From the NCBI GenBank assembly GCA_003649445.1, contig QMRV01000004.1, positions 8,880-72,879 of the forward strand: 64,000 nucleotides of DNA, given 5' to 3'. Origin of the DNA: Thermoprotei archaeon. Lineage in GTDB: Archaea; Thermoproteota; Thermoprotei; Thermofilales; B15-G2. Positions 20,086-28,341 of the stretch are shown in pieces (within the stretch, counting starts at the first letter, position 1; every line of letters starts with the position of its first letter). The notes under the pieces were generated by a model. It saw only the letters and a list, made by a program, of their open reading frames with translations. It searched no databases and had not been told where the DNA came from. The translations under genes were made by a program, and so were the position numbers.

Positions 20086-20529
20086 TTAGCTCGCTGTAAT
20101 AACTTTGCCTCCAGCTGCTTTAACTTTCTCTATAGCTTTCTCTGACGCCATTCTAACAGATATTACCACAGGTTTGGATATTTTTCCTCCCCCTAGAAGC
20201 TTGTTGTATCCTAATTTTCCTAGGTCTACATAGTACTTGTTTTCTTTCATTTCAGCCAACCCCTTTTCCATGAGTGCATCTAGCATAGAGTCTAAGTCCT
20301 TGAGATTTATTGCCTTAACTTGAGGTTTTATAGCAGGAGGCTGAGTAAATCCATGTTTACCATACCAGTCTGGCGCATATTTGATAACCCATGTCCACAT
20401 GTGTTTATGATATCCTGCGTGTCCTCTTCCTCCTCTGCTTCCACTTTTTCTGTGCTGACCTACTCTCCCCCAACCATGAGTTCTCCATCCTCTGAGACTT
20501 CTAGATTTTTTCTCCCTTCTGACTACCAT
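20086..20529 (-). CDS. rpl15: Large ribosomal subunit protein L15
   Basis: The 147-residue archaeal L15 (L27Ae type) has the glycine-rich start RGWRTHGWGRVGQHRKSGSR and the HAGYHKHMWTWV segment, and ends in the L15/L18e fold KPVVISVRMASEKAIEKVKAAGG. It is divergent from S5, although in most archaea S5-L30-L15-secY are colinear, so a local inversion separates them. Confidence 0.97.
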   Translation of the reverse strand: MVVRREKKSRSLRGWRTHGWGRVGQHRKSGSRGGRGHAGYHKHMWTWVIKYAPDWYGKHGFTQPPAIKPQVKAINLKDLDSMLDALMEKGLAEMKENKYYVDLGKLGYNKLLGGGKISKPVVISVRMASEKAIEKVKAAGGKVITAS

Positions 20530-20640
20530 TAAATCACCACTAGATTAGGTCTGAAAGTAAGGCTTCATCGGTGCTATATAGCTTTTTCGTAATGTTCACC
20601 TTCAGCAGTCAACCTATTTCTCTAAGACATAGCGGAAAAT

Positions 20641-20650
20641 TTATAAAGCT
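20641..20650 (+). promoter_or_regulatory. TATA-box candidate for the S5-L30 operon
   Basis: The sequence TTATAAAGCT lies about 50 bases before the S5 ATG, in the divergent region shared with L15. A GGAAAGGTGG stretch just before the ATG acts as ribosome-binding site, so a leader of some 20-30 bases is expected. Confidence 0.45.
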
Positions 20651-20697
20651 TAACCATAATGTGCCTTAGCTGAGAGTATTTAAGGAAAGGTGGTATT

Positions 20698-21336
20698 ATG
20701 AGTGTACTAGACACATGGGTACCTAAAACAAGAGTAGGGAGACTGGTAAAGGAAGGAAAAATAACTTCAATAGACGAGATATTCGAGAGAAACTGGCCCA
20801 TTAAAGAGGTCGAGATAGTTGATATACTCTTACCAGACCTTAAACATGAAGTACTCAACATAAACTTGGTGCAGCGCCAGACGGATAGCCCGCTTTAAGC
20901 GGGCCCGTAAGCTGGCGAAATAAGTAGATTTCAGGCAGTTGTAGCTGTCGGAAACGAGGATGGTTACGTAGGAGTGGGTGTAGGCAAAGCTAAACAAGTA
21001 AGACAGGCAATTGAAAAAGCTATCATAGATGCTAAATTAAACATCATTCCTGTAAGAAGAGGATGCGGAAGCTGGGAATGCTTATGCAATACTCCTCACA
21101 GCGTGCCCTTTAAAGTCAAAGGAAAATGCGGAAGCGTTGAAATAATTCTAATTCCAGCACCCAAAGGCGTTGGTTTGGTGGCAGGCGAGACTGCAAAAAC
21201 AGTACTGCGATTAGCTGGAATTAAGGATGTTTGGACACGAACTCGAGGCGAAACGAGAACAACTATTAACTTCGCTAAAGCCACATACGAAGCCTTAAAG
21301 AAGACATATGCTATAAAGACCCCAGATAGGTGGTAA
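20698..21336 (+). CDS. rps5: Small ribosomal subunit protein S5, interrupted by a 24-nt BHB intron
   Basis: S5 shapes the mRNA entry site and decoding fidelity. The gene is in two pieces. Exon 1 (20698-20886) codes for the archaeal N-terminus down to NLVQRQTD. Exon 2 (20911-21336) continues with [20 protein letters not shown] and the S5 core [26 protein letters not shown] insert and the C-terminal [13 protein letters not shown]. Genomic reading runs into a TAA three codons past the junction. Removing 24 nt restores QTDAGEISRF, the exact form expected for crenarchaeal S5, giving 204 residues. The upstream ORF has a ribosome-binding site and the family length is right, so this is an active split gene rather than a pseudogene. 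L30 follows three bases later. Confidence 0.93.
20887..20910 (+). other. Archaeal BHB intron in rps5 pre-mRNA
   Basis: The junctions form a perfect bulge-helix-bulge. The outer helix is CGCCAG:CUGGCG (6 bp), the central helix ACGG:CCGU (4 bp), the bulges AUA and AAG (3 nt each), and the inner helix GCCCGC:GCGGGC (6 bp) closed by a five-nt loop UUUAA. Cutting after the second nucleotide of each bulge, as the tRNA splicing endonuclease does, removes exactly 24 nt and joins GAU to GCU-GGC. The in-frame TAA inside the intron makes splicing obligatory for full-length S5. Confidence 0.92.
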
Positions 21337-21339
21337 ACT

Positions 21340-21810
21340 TTGGGTAAAAGACTAGCTGTTATACGTATAAGGGGAACAGTAGGTGTAAGAAAAGACATAG
21401 AGTATACACTAAGGTTACTTAGGCTAGTAAGAAAATTTCACGCAGTAGTAATCGACGATAGACCGGACTACCTTGGTATGCTACAGAAGGTAAAAGACTA
21501 TGTTACATGGGGAGAAATAGATGCAGAAACACTAGCCGAACTTTTAAGAAAAAGAGGTCGTCTCGTAGGAAATAGAAGACCTACAGACGAAGATGTCAAA
21601 AAGTTAGGATATAGCAGTATAGAAGAGTTTGCCGAAGCAGTAATAGAGTTTAAAGCAGAACTGAGCGACATACCTGGACTAAAACCTGTATTTAGGCTAC
21701 ATCCTCCTAAAGGAGGATTTAAGGGAACAATAAAGAGAATGTACGGCGACGGTGGAGAAACAGGGTATAGAGGCAAAGATATTAACGAGCTACTACGAAG
21801 AATGATTTAA
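21340..21810 (+). CDS. rpl30: Large ribosomal subunit protein L30
   Basis: The 156-residue archaeal L30 (L7e type) starts with TTG three bases after the S5 stop. It has [20 protein letters not shown] and the C-terminal [20 protein letters not shown] region with GGETGYRG. It is co-transcribed with S5 and is convergent with L18, overlapping its end by four bases. Confidence 0.97.
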   Translation: MGKRLAVIRIRGTVGVRKDIEYTLRLLRLVRKFHAVVIDDRPDYLGMLQKVKDYVTWGEIDAETLAELLRKRGRLVGNRRPTDEDVKKLGYSSIEEFAEAVIEFKAELSDIPGLKPVFRLHPPKGGFKGTIKRMYGDGGETGYRGKDINELLRRMI

Positions 21811-22424
21811 GAGCTCTTCTTGCTTAATAAACTTTCGTATTTTGAAACAATTTTACTTTTAACCTCTGTAAAGTGACTCACTATATTTTCTGGCCGTAGT
21901 CCTCTTTTCAGATACTGAGAAAACTGTCTTTCATATAAGCTAAGATCTTTCTCCAGCAAGTATTTCGCGTAATCTTCTATGTGTTTCCCTGATATTCTAT
22001 CTTCCGATGGAAGTACTTCAGGAGAACATGGAACTTTAAGTCCGGCATCGAGAGCTCCCTTTATTACAGCAAATACTTTAGACCCCTTTGTCGGTCTATG
22101 TAATCCTATATCGGGTATAGCTTCTTCTATTCCTTTAAGTCTAGCCTTATATCCTATTATCAACCCCGTTAAGTATGCTGCAGCAGTATTTGAGCAGTCG
22201 CCTAGCCAGCCATATTTTTTAGCTAGTACTTTGGAAGATATACCTACTATTGTCTCATCTCCTTCTGGTTTCGCTTTAACTATTTGTGCTATAATGTATT
22301 TGAGAGTTTTTCTTATAACTAATCTTGGTTTGTCGGAGAGTATCATTTTTCTTCTCTTGTAGTAGTTTGTTAGACCTAGTCTTCTTCTGCGGAAGGGTAC
22401 TTTATAGCGCCCGTTTCGCGCCAT
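21807..22424 (-). CDS. rpl18: Large ribosomal subunit protein L18
   Basis: L18 binds 5S rRNA in the central protuberance. The 205-residue archaeal form (L5e-like) has [20 protein letters not shown] at its N-terminus and a segment [16 protein letters not shown] near residue 80. It is the last gene of the L24-S4e-L5-S14-S8-L32e-L19e-L18 block. Confidence 0.97.
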   Translation of the reverse strand: MARNGRYKVPFRRRRLGLTNYYKRRKMILSDKPRLVIRKTLKYIIAQIVKAKPEGDETIVGISSKVLAKKYGWLGDCSNTAAAYLTGLIIGYKARLKGIEEAIPDIGLHRPTKGSKVFAVIKGALDAGLKVPCSPEVLPSEDRISGKHIEDYAKYLLEKDLSLYERQFSQYLKRGLRPENIVSHFTEVKSKIVSKYESLLSKKSS

Positions 22425-22429
22425 AGCTA

Positions 22430-22870
22430 CTACCTCTCAAGCAATTTGTGTTCCTCAATATAAGCTTTTAAGTGAGATAGACTTCTAAAGTATCCTCCTT
22501 TAGCTAGACGATAAAGTCTCCTGTAAGTTCTTGGACTAATTTTTCTTCTAGCTCTAAGTTCCTTTAGGTATCGTCTCATAGCTCTGATTTTAGCGACCCA
22601 TATCTCTTTTTCATCAAATCTAGGTCCTTTTCTCTTTCCTGGTCCTCTTCTCCTGCCTTTTTTCTTCTTTAGGTGCCTGATTCTTGCTCTTACTCTAGAA
22701 TTACCTTTTTTAGGCTTGACTCTAATAACTCCTTCTTTAATAAGCTTTTTAACTTCTTCTCTTGTGATTACTGTGACTAGCTCATTATGTTTAGTAGGGT
22801 CAATCCATATTCTTGATACACCTACTCCCAATATTTCTGACGCTAACCTTTTTAGATGATCAACAGACAC
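22430..22870 (-). CDS. rpl19e: Large ribosomal subunit protein L19e
   Basis: The 146-residue product is the archaeal/eukaryotic L19e, with the basic signature [17 protein letters not shown] near residue 67 and [17 protein letters not shown] in the long helix. The start is GTG, preceded by GGTGAGGAG as ribosome-binding site. The usual neighbour order L32e-L19e-L18 is kept. Confidence 0.97.
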   Translation of the reverse strand: MSVDHLKRLASEILGVGVSRIWIDPTKHNELVTVITREEVKKLIKEGVIRVKPKKGNSRVRARIRHLKKKKGRRRGPGKRKGPRFDEKEIWVAKIRAMRRYLKELRARRKISPRTYRRLYRLAKGGYFRSLSHLKAYIEEHKLLER

Positions 22871-22881
22871 TACTCCTCACC

Positions 22882-23306
22882 TCATAACTGAGGATTTAAT
22901 ATTTTTATATTTCGTTTTTTAGCCTCTTCAATTATTTCCATTCTTTTTCTTTTACCAACAGTAGACGCTATTCTAATAGCTTCTCTATCAGGATCTATGT
23001 AGTCCAAATCTTTAACGTTATATACAATGACATCCCTGAAGCCCGAAGGATGATATCCTCTAACCCTTTTAGGTCCTCTGTATCCGATTTTTACTCTCGG
23101 CGGATAACCTTTAACTTGTAATCGTATTTTGTTGTCTAAGCCTTTAGGTCTCCTCCAAGAGTCTCCTATACGCTTAAATCTCCATGCATCCATACGCATG
23201 AATCGAGGTAGTTTATTCTTGAGCTGCCTGCGGATAATTAGCATTTTCTTTTCTAACGGTGTAAGCTTAGGTTTCACCTTTACTAACTCCTCAACGTTTT
23301 CACTCA
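22882..23306 (-). CDS. rpl32e: Large ribosomal subunit protein L32e
   Basis: L32e is a large-subunit protein of archaea and eukaryotes. From the chosen ATG it has 141 residues; two GTG codons four and five positions upstream are also in frame but overlap the GGTGGTGG ribosome-binding site. Conserved segments are FMRMDAWRFKRIGDSWRRPKG and GYHPSGFRDVIVYN. It directly follows S8; L6, which normally sits between them, is missing. Confidence 0.95.
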
Positions 23307-23324
23307 TTTTCTCCACCACCTATA

Positions 23325-23717
23325 TTAATAAACATAAGCTACTAAGACTCCACCAATACCTAACTTTTTAGCCTCTTTGTGAGTCATTACGCCTTTAGAC
23401 GTCGACACTATAAGTACTCCCATGTTTCTTGCAGGGAGATACTTTTCTTCCCATTCTTCAAATTCATTTTTCTTTACAGGAAATCTTGGTTTAATAACTC
23501 CGCACTTATTAATTCGACCTAAAAGTTGTACTCTTAGCTTACCAGACCTACCATCATCTATGTATTCTATTTCGCCGATATATCCTTCTTTCTGCATTAC
23601 TCTTAGTACCTGAGCTATGAACTTTGAAGCCGGATATATTATACACTCCTTATGCCCTCTTGCTTCATTGTTCACTATTGTTGCCAACGCATTTGCGAGA
23701 GTATCCATGAGCACCAT
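23325..23717 (-). CDS. rps8: Small ribosomal subunit protein S8
   Basis: S8 is a primary binder of 16S rRNA helix 21. The 130-residue protein starts with [17 protein letters not shown] and ends with the S8 signature [19 protein letters not shown] and GGVLVAYVY. The ATG is preceded by GAGGAGG. Confidence 0.97.
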   Translation of the reverse strand: MVLMDTLANALATIVNNEARGHKECIIYPASKFIAQVLRVMQKEGYIGEIEYIDDGRSGKLRVQLLGRINKCGVIKPRFPVKKNEFEEWEEKYLPARNMGVLIVSTSKGVMTHKEAKKLGIGGVLVAYVY

Positions 23718-23760
23718 TGTTCTTCCTCCTCAATCACCATCATGTCCTCTATAAATTTTT

Positions 23761-23925
23761 CTACATATACTTCTTGAAACCTATTTGCTCGGCTACTTCT
23801 CTAAAACATCTTCTACATAGGTTTAAGCCATACATTCTAATTAAAGCTTCATGAGTCCCGCAGCGCCTACATCTTCTTGAACCTTTTCCATATTTTCTTA
23901 TTTTAGGTGAACGAATTTTACCCAT
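23761..23925 (-). CDS. rps14: Small ribosomal subunit protein S14 (zinc-binding)
   Basis: This 54-residue gene is short and easily missed. It begins [20 protein letters not shown] and carries two CxxC pairs (CRRCG and CRRCF) that form the zinc finger of archaeal S14. It sits between L5 and S8, exactly its place in the spc operon, and has a GAGGTGAGGAAA ribosome-binding region before the ATG. Confidence 0.96.
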   Translation of the reverse strand: MGKIRSPKIRKYGKGSRRCRRCGTHEALIRMYGLNLCRRCFREVAEQIGFKKYM

Positions 23926-23931
23926 ATTTCC

Positions 23932-24498
23932 TCACCTCTTACGAGATCTTACAACAGTAACTCCTAACACCTTTTCTAAAAACTCTATTGCTTCTTCTTT
24001 TGCTACATAGTGATTCTTTCCTATCGAAGATTTTCTCCTTTTTCTTCTAGCAACTCTGAAGCCCGGTCTTTCAAGCGAAATACAGACGTCAAATCCGAAG
24101 ATTCCTACCATAGGATCATACTTTACTCCTGGTAGAAGTATATGTTCTTTGACTCCAAAGCATATATTGCCTCTGTCGTCTATGCTACTCTCCTTTATTT
24201 TGTAGTCGATTACAGGAAGTACTTTCTCTAAGAATTTTAGTGCTTTTTCTCCTCTTAGTGTGACTACACAAGCTATATTTTCTCCCTTCTTTATTCCGAA
24301 TTCCTTTATTGTTCTTTTAGCTTTTCGAAGAGACGGCTTTTGACCTGTAATCTCTTCTAACACCATTGCTGCCTTCATTAGTCGTTCTCCAGATTCCCCT
24401 ACGGCCATGTTTACTACAACCTTACTTAGAATGATACTTCTCATCACAGGTTCTTTTGCAAGAACCCAAGGTTTGTTTAGCATATAGCTTTGCGCCAT
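23932..24498 (-). CDS. rpl5: Large ribosomal subunit protein L5
   Basis: L5 binds 5S rRNA and contacts the P-site tRNA. The 188-residue archaeal form has KVVVNMAVGESGERLMKA, TGQKPSLRKAKRTIKEFGI and FGVKEHILLPGVKYDP. It is two bases from S4e and six from S14, so the operon is tight. Confidence 0.97.
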   Translation of the reverse strand: MAQSYMLNKPWVLAKEPVMRSIILSKVVVNMAVGESGERLMKAAMVLEEITGQKPSLRKAKRTIKEFGIKKGENIACVVTLRGEKALKFLEKVLPVIDYKIKESSIDDRGNICFGVKEHILLPGVKYDPMVGIFGFDVCISLERPGFRVARRKRRKSSIGKNHYVAKEEAIEFLEKVLGVTVVRSRKR

Positions 24499-24499
24499 A

Positions 24500-25243
24500 T
24501 TACTTCACCTCGAAAACGCTTATTTCTGGTTTTTCATCACCTATTAAAAATACATAGTCCATTATAGTTCTTAATTCCTCTCCATTATCTGTTTCAAGTG
24601 AAACAATAGCCCTTGACTTCTTAAAGACTTGAATTACTTCCTTTATTCTTCCCACTCTTCCTACGTTGTTGCCTCCTATAATTATCGCGTACTTACCTTT
24701 CTCGAACTTGAAGTGTCCAAGTAGTTCTTGTCTAGGTATACTTATCTTAATTGTGTCGTACGTCTTATAGACATCTTCTTCAGGATTTCTTGGATTAGAT
24801 ACTCTAATTAAATGGTTCCTACCATCATGAAGATTTAGCTGAATGTGCCCTCCTTTAACTGTTGTTTTATTTTCTATTCTGCATAGTTTAAAGCCGGCTT
24901 TCTCTTTAGATATTGGTAGTAAGTCGAGGAATTTAACAGGATGGGGCATTACTCTGAAGTATTCTTCCGTGGGAACTATTTCAATCACATCCATTAATCC
25001 TATGGGGAACTTGTAGTCTCTACGTACCTTTCCATCGACTTTAACTTTGCCTTCTCCTAGAATCATTCTTGCTTCACGCATAGTTTTGGCATACTTTAAG
25101 TAGTCTCGGATTACTATTCCAAGTGGAATACAGCGATCTATGGGGTGAGGGCCTGGACTAGGCTTTACTGTCCAGTGATACTCTTTCCTAAGTATCTTCC
25201 AGAACCATGGAGCTGCATGACGGGTTAAATGCCTAGAGGTCAT
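24500..25243 (-). CDS. rps4e: Small ribosomal subunit protein S4e
   Basis: S4e is specific to archaea and eukaryotes. The 247-residue protein begins with HLTRHAAPWFWKILRKEYHW, carries an S4 RNA-binding domain near residues 40-105 and a KOW motif around GGNNVGRVGRIKEV near residue 190. It overlaps L24 by four bases. Confidence 0.97.
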   Translation of the reverse strand: MTSRHLTRHAAPWFWKILRKEYHWTVKPSPGPHPIDRCIPLGIVIRDYLKYAKTMREARMILGEGKVKVDGKVRRDYKFPIGLMDVIEIVPTEEYFRVMPHPVKFLDLLPISKEKAGFKLCRIENKTTVKGGHIQLNLHDGRNHLIRVSNPRNPEEDVYKTYDTIKISIPRQELLGHFKFEKGKYAIIIGGNNVGRVGRIKEVIQVFKKSRAIVSLETDNGEELRTIMDYVFLIGDEKPEISVFEVK

Positions 25244-25611
25244 ACTCCCACCTTCTTTCTTTCAATTATTCTTTTTCTGTAGGAATCCGATAAATCAAGT
25301 TTTGTTATCATGACTTTAGATGGATGAATAGGTACATGCACTGTAGTTCCGTCTGCTTTCTGTCTAGTTGCTCCCTCTACGTAAATTCTTCTTTTCTTTA
25401 AGCTTACTCTGATAACTTTGCCTTCATGGCCAGCGTAGTCTCCTCTTAGTATTAAGACAGCATCTCCTTTTCTAACAGGAAGTCTTTTGATACCTAGTTC
25501 TTTTCGTAGAGGCTCAGCTAGCTTTGCTGTTATGTCTTTTTGCCTTTTGTGAAGTGGTGCATTGAAGTAAAGATATCTCTGTTTACGAGGTTGCTTAGGT
25601 GAGCGCCCCAT
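25240..25611 (-). CDS. rpl24: Large ribosomal subunit protein L24
   Basis: L24 is an assembly initiator with a KOW motif, here GDAVLILRGDYAGHEGKVIR. The ATG giving MGRSPKQPRKQRYLYFNA is preceded by AAAGGAGGTTA, a near-perfect ribosome-binding site, so the 20-codon upstream extension of the frame is not used. Length is then 123 residues. It heads the block and has a TATA-like sequence near 25660. Confidence 0.96.
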   Translation of the reverse strand: MGRSPKQPRKQRYLYFNAPLHKRQKDITAKLAEPLRKELGIKRLPVRKGDAVLILRGDYAGHEGKVIRVSLKKRRIYVEGATRQKADGTTVHVPIHPSKVMITKLDLSDSYRKRIIERKKVGV

Positions 25612-25762
25612 AACGTAACCTCCTTTCAAAGGATAAAAGCTAGTTAATAAGGTTTGCCGTGTATAAAACATTCATTAAGATAAATTACCATAGATACATC
25701 TAGTTATACTACATGCTTTACAATATTATGTAATAAAATATCAAAAATACTTAAATTAGCGT

Positions 25763-26137
25763 TTATTCTCCTTTTTCTGCCAGTCTCTTCTTATAATCCT
25801 CTTTTATTTTATTCCAATCTATATGTTTCTGGACTATTGTTTTTAAGTGCTCTCTGAGTATCTTCAATGCTTTCTCTCGTCCGAGCCTAGCTGCATTCCA
25901 TGTAACAAATGGCGGGTAAAAGGTTGCAGACTCTATCTTAACATTGTCGTCCTCCACTTTGAACTTAATGTAGCCTAGTTCTCTTAAATAGCATGTATCG
26001 TTTGGACATAGTATATCTATTTCATTTAGCTCTTTCTTTAAGAAAAGCAGTTTATAGTCAGACGGTTGCTCTATAATTCTACCACATGGACACTGTATTT
26101 TTTCTTCCTGAGGCTCGTTCGTGCTCAAACGTACCAC
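25763..26137 (-). CDS. Uncharacterised zinc-finger-like archaeal protein
   Basis: I do not recognise this 124-residue protein. Residues 15-50 contain CPCG and CPNDTC, a plausible zinc-binding site, and the middle reads VTWNAARLGREKALKILREH. The C-terminal 40 residues are helical and charged. It stands alone between L24 and the tRNA-Gly gene on the same strand. A nucleic-acid-binding role is possible but unproven. Confidence 0.65.
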   Translation of the reverse strand: MVRLSTNEPQEEKIQCPCGRIIEQPSDYKLLFLKKELNEIDILCPNDTCYLRELGYIKFKVEDDNVKIESATFYPPFVTWNAARLGREKALKILREHLKTIVQKHIDWNKIKEDYKKRLAEKGE

Positions 26138-26331
26138 CTAACCATTTTTACTACTCACCACCTATAATTTTAACTTTTTCGCTTATCTAATCTTACACAT
26201 TAATAGCATACAATAACTTAGGTAACTGTCTCTGCTTTTTTACATTAATATTCGAAAATTTCATTATATTAATTTCCAAACAATACATTTTTACAAGAAA
26301 AATAAAATACTTGTTTAAAAGTTCTAGAAAG

Positions 26332-26426
26332 TGCGCCGGCCGGGATTCGAACCCGGGTTCGCCGGCTTTCTTCACGCATTATAGCGTGTGGGAGGCCGGC
26401 ATCCTACCAGGCTAGACCACCGGCGC
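26332..26426 (-). tRNA. tRNA-Gly(CCC) with 21-nt intron
   Basis: Acceptor GCGCCGG pairs with CCGGCGC, the T arm carries GGTTCGAAT, and the anticodon loop reads CTCCCA-A with anticodon CCC at 26390-26392. An intron of 21 nt (26368-26388) follows position 37, the canonical 37/38 site. It contains the inner stem ACGC:GCGT with loop TATAAT, bulges CAC and AAA, and a central helix with one mismatch. The discriminator is A and CCA is not encoded. Confidence 0.93.
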
Positions 26427-26489
26427 AATTTATCATTACTCAATTGAAGATATATATTTGTCGCCTTTCACGAACAGCAATAGAAATAA

Positions 26490-27008
26490 ATGTTCTTAAA
26501 CCATATCTATGAAGTGGTACTTCAAAAGAAAAAACGCTGTGCTGCTCTACTTACTGTTAAACCGGGTAAGGAAAATAGAGCACTACAAGACATAAAGGAT
26601 CTCGTGTTTCCTTATGATCCCTCTATTCAGTTAATTAAAACAAAGTACAGCGGACTATTGCTGCTTTTTACCGACCTTGAGAAAGAGGAAATACTACGTC
26701 TTTTGTCTTCTGTACCGCTACCGTTTCTAATTAAAACTACTGTATTCGATAAATATGCTCTCGATTCAAAAGAATACAATGATATAATATTATATGTAAA
26801 AGAGAGATTATTAAAATTTAAGTCAGATGAATATGTTGTATTAACTAAATTAAATATTAGAGGAAATAATAATAAAATATTAGCTTTAACTAGAACCGTT
26901 AACTCTATTCTAAATATACCGCACAAAAAGGAAAATATACGTAAAACAATAGTAGTAAAAATAGATGTTATAGACAACTTTGTAGGTTTAAATATTGATA
27001 TGACTTAG
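26490..27008 (+). CDS. THUMP-domain protein
   Basis: A 172-residue stand-alone THUMP-like protein. The C-terminal half, with VVLTKLNIRGNNNK followed by the IRKTIVVKIDVIDNFVGLNI strand, is the typical RNA-binding THUMP end seen in tRNA-modifying enzymes and in the Tan1 adaptor for tRNA acetylation. No catalytic domain is attached. It lies between tRNA-Gly and Cdc6 and probably helps modify tRNA; the partner enzyme is not in the window. Confidence 0.75.
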   Translation: MFLNHIYEVVLQKKKRCAALLTVKPGKENRALQDIKDLVFPYDPSIQLIKTKYSGLLLLFTDLEKEEILRLLSSVPLPFLIKTTVFDKYALDSKEYNDIILYVKERLLKFKSDEYVVLTKLNIRGNNNKILALTRTVNSILNIPHKKENIRKTIVVKIDVIDNFVGLNIDMT

Positions 27009-27063
27009 CGATTGCTTAATTTTATTATCTATAGTGTTCCCGCCCTAGTTAGCGATAGGAATA

Positions 27064-27084
27064 AATACTTTCAATAAAAGTATT
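27064..27084. repeat. Inverted repeat over the cdc6 promoter
   Basis: A perfect 8-bp inverted repeat, AATACTTT and AAAGTATT around CAATA, ends 18 bases before the cdc6 ATG and overlaps the best TATA-like stretch. It may be an operator for autoregulation or part of an origin-proximal site. It could also be chance in AT-rich DNA. Confidence 0.4.
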
Positions 27085-27102
27085 GAGGTAGAGTGAAAGT
27101 AA

Positions 27103-28341
27103 ATGTCGCTGGAAAAAATACTCTTTGGTGAGGGAAAAATAATTAGACGCGAAGAGGCTTTAATACCTTCGTCAAAATTTATTCCACGTAGACTTCCGTG
27201 TAGAGAAAAGCAGCTAGAAAAAATAGGAATATTGTTTAGAGACATTCTACGAACTAAGGGCTCTGTGTATGTTAGATGTGTCCTAGAAGGTCCTGTGGGT
27301 ACAGGAAAAACCATTGTTTCACAATATTTTGGAAAGAAAATAGAGGAAGCAGCCAAGAAGTATGGAATGAACTTACGTTACGTACATGTTAACTGTCCTA
27401 ATAATCCCTCTCTCTTTAAAATAATGAAAAAGATTGCAGAAAAATTAGGACTTTCAGTACCCAAACGCGGCTTATCAGCTCAAGAAATTATGCATCATGT
27501 ATGGGAAACTTTAGTAGAACAAAATACTTACATAATAGTAGCTCTCGACGATGCAGATTTATTAATTAAAAGAAATAGAGCCAGCAGCAGAGAAATTTTC
27601 TACAATTTACTCAGAATATCAGATGAATACTTTGATACAAAACAGCATGTAAATTATATAATTATAGTAAAAGAAATAAGCACACTATATTCTTTTGACG
27701 AAAGTATAACAAGTATGCTTTTACACAATATTATCAAGTTTCCTCCATATAGTAGTGAAGAAATAAAAGAAATTTTAGCCGAAAGAGTCTATGAAGAAAA
27801 AGCTGTTGTTGAAAATAGTGTTTCAGAAGAGATTTTAGATATGATAAGCGAATACATAGGTTACGATAGAGGGGGAACTGGAAACGCTAGACATGCATTA
27901 GAAATATTGTATTTAGCTTGTAAAAATGCTGAAATGCGGGGCGATACAAAAGTAACAGTAAATGATGTTAGACACGCCGCAAGTAAAGTGTGTTTAAGTC
28001 TCTCTATAGACGATATAAGAGGCTTAACATTACACGAAATACTTCTCTTGCTAGCTATTACGCGTATTTTTAAATACTCCGACAAGGAGTATGTAAAAAT
28101 AGGTGATGTTGAAAAAATGTATCACGTAGTATGCGAAGAATATTCAGAGAAACCTAGAGGTCATACACAAGTATGGGAATATGTTAAAAGATTAAGTAAT
28201 ATGAGGTTAATAAATGCAAGATTATCGGGTGTGGGTGTAAGAGGAAAAACTACTCTGATATCGCTAGTATACCCTCCTGAAGACCTTGAGCATATTTTGG
28301 TCGAATATCTTAAAAATAGGCGCTTGTACGAGGAATACTAG
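27103..28341 (+). CDS. cdc6: Replication initiator Cdc6/Orc1
   Basis: A AAA+ origin-binding protein that recruits MCM. The 412-residue protein has Walker A GPVGTGKT near residue 67, Walker B IIVALDDADLL near 142, and a C-terminal winged helix ending with [16 protein letters not shown]. Archaeal origins often lie next to cdc6, but the 94 bases upstream contain only a small inverted repeat. The gene is convergent with rfcL, whose end overlaps it by four bases. Confidence 0.95.
   Translation: MSLEKILFGEGKIIRREEALIPSSKFIPRRLPCREKQLEKIGILFRDILRTKGSVYVRCVLEGPVGTGKTIVSQYFGKKIEEAAKKYGMNLRYVHVNCPNNPSLFKIMKKIAEKLGLSVPKRGLSAQEIMHHVWETLVEQNTYIIVALDDADLLIKRNRASSREIFYNLLRISDEYFDTKQHVNYIIIVKEISTLYSFDESITSMLLHNIIKFPPYSSEEIKEILAERVYEEKAVVENSVSEEILDMISEYIGYDRGGTGNARHALEILYLACKNAEMRGDTKVTVNDVRHAASKVCLSLSIDDIRGLTLHEILLLLAITRIFKYSDKEYVKIGDVEKMYHVVCEEYSEKPRGHTQVWEYVKRLSNMRLINARLSGVGVRGKTTLISLVYPPEDLEHILVEYLKNRRLYEEY

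Noticed and set aside
20698..21336. S5 as a frameshifted or degraded pseudogene
   Set aside because: The break is a perfect BHB, and removal of exactly the predicted 24 nt restores the conserved sequence; both exons are otherwise intact.
26193..26375. Minus-strand ORF of 60 codons over tRNA-Gly
   Set aside because: It overlaps the tRNA and has no recognisable protein features.
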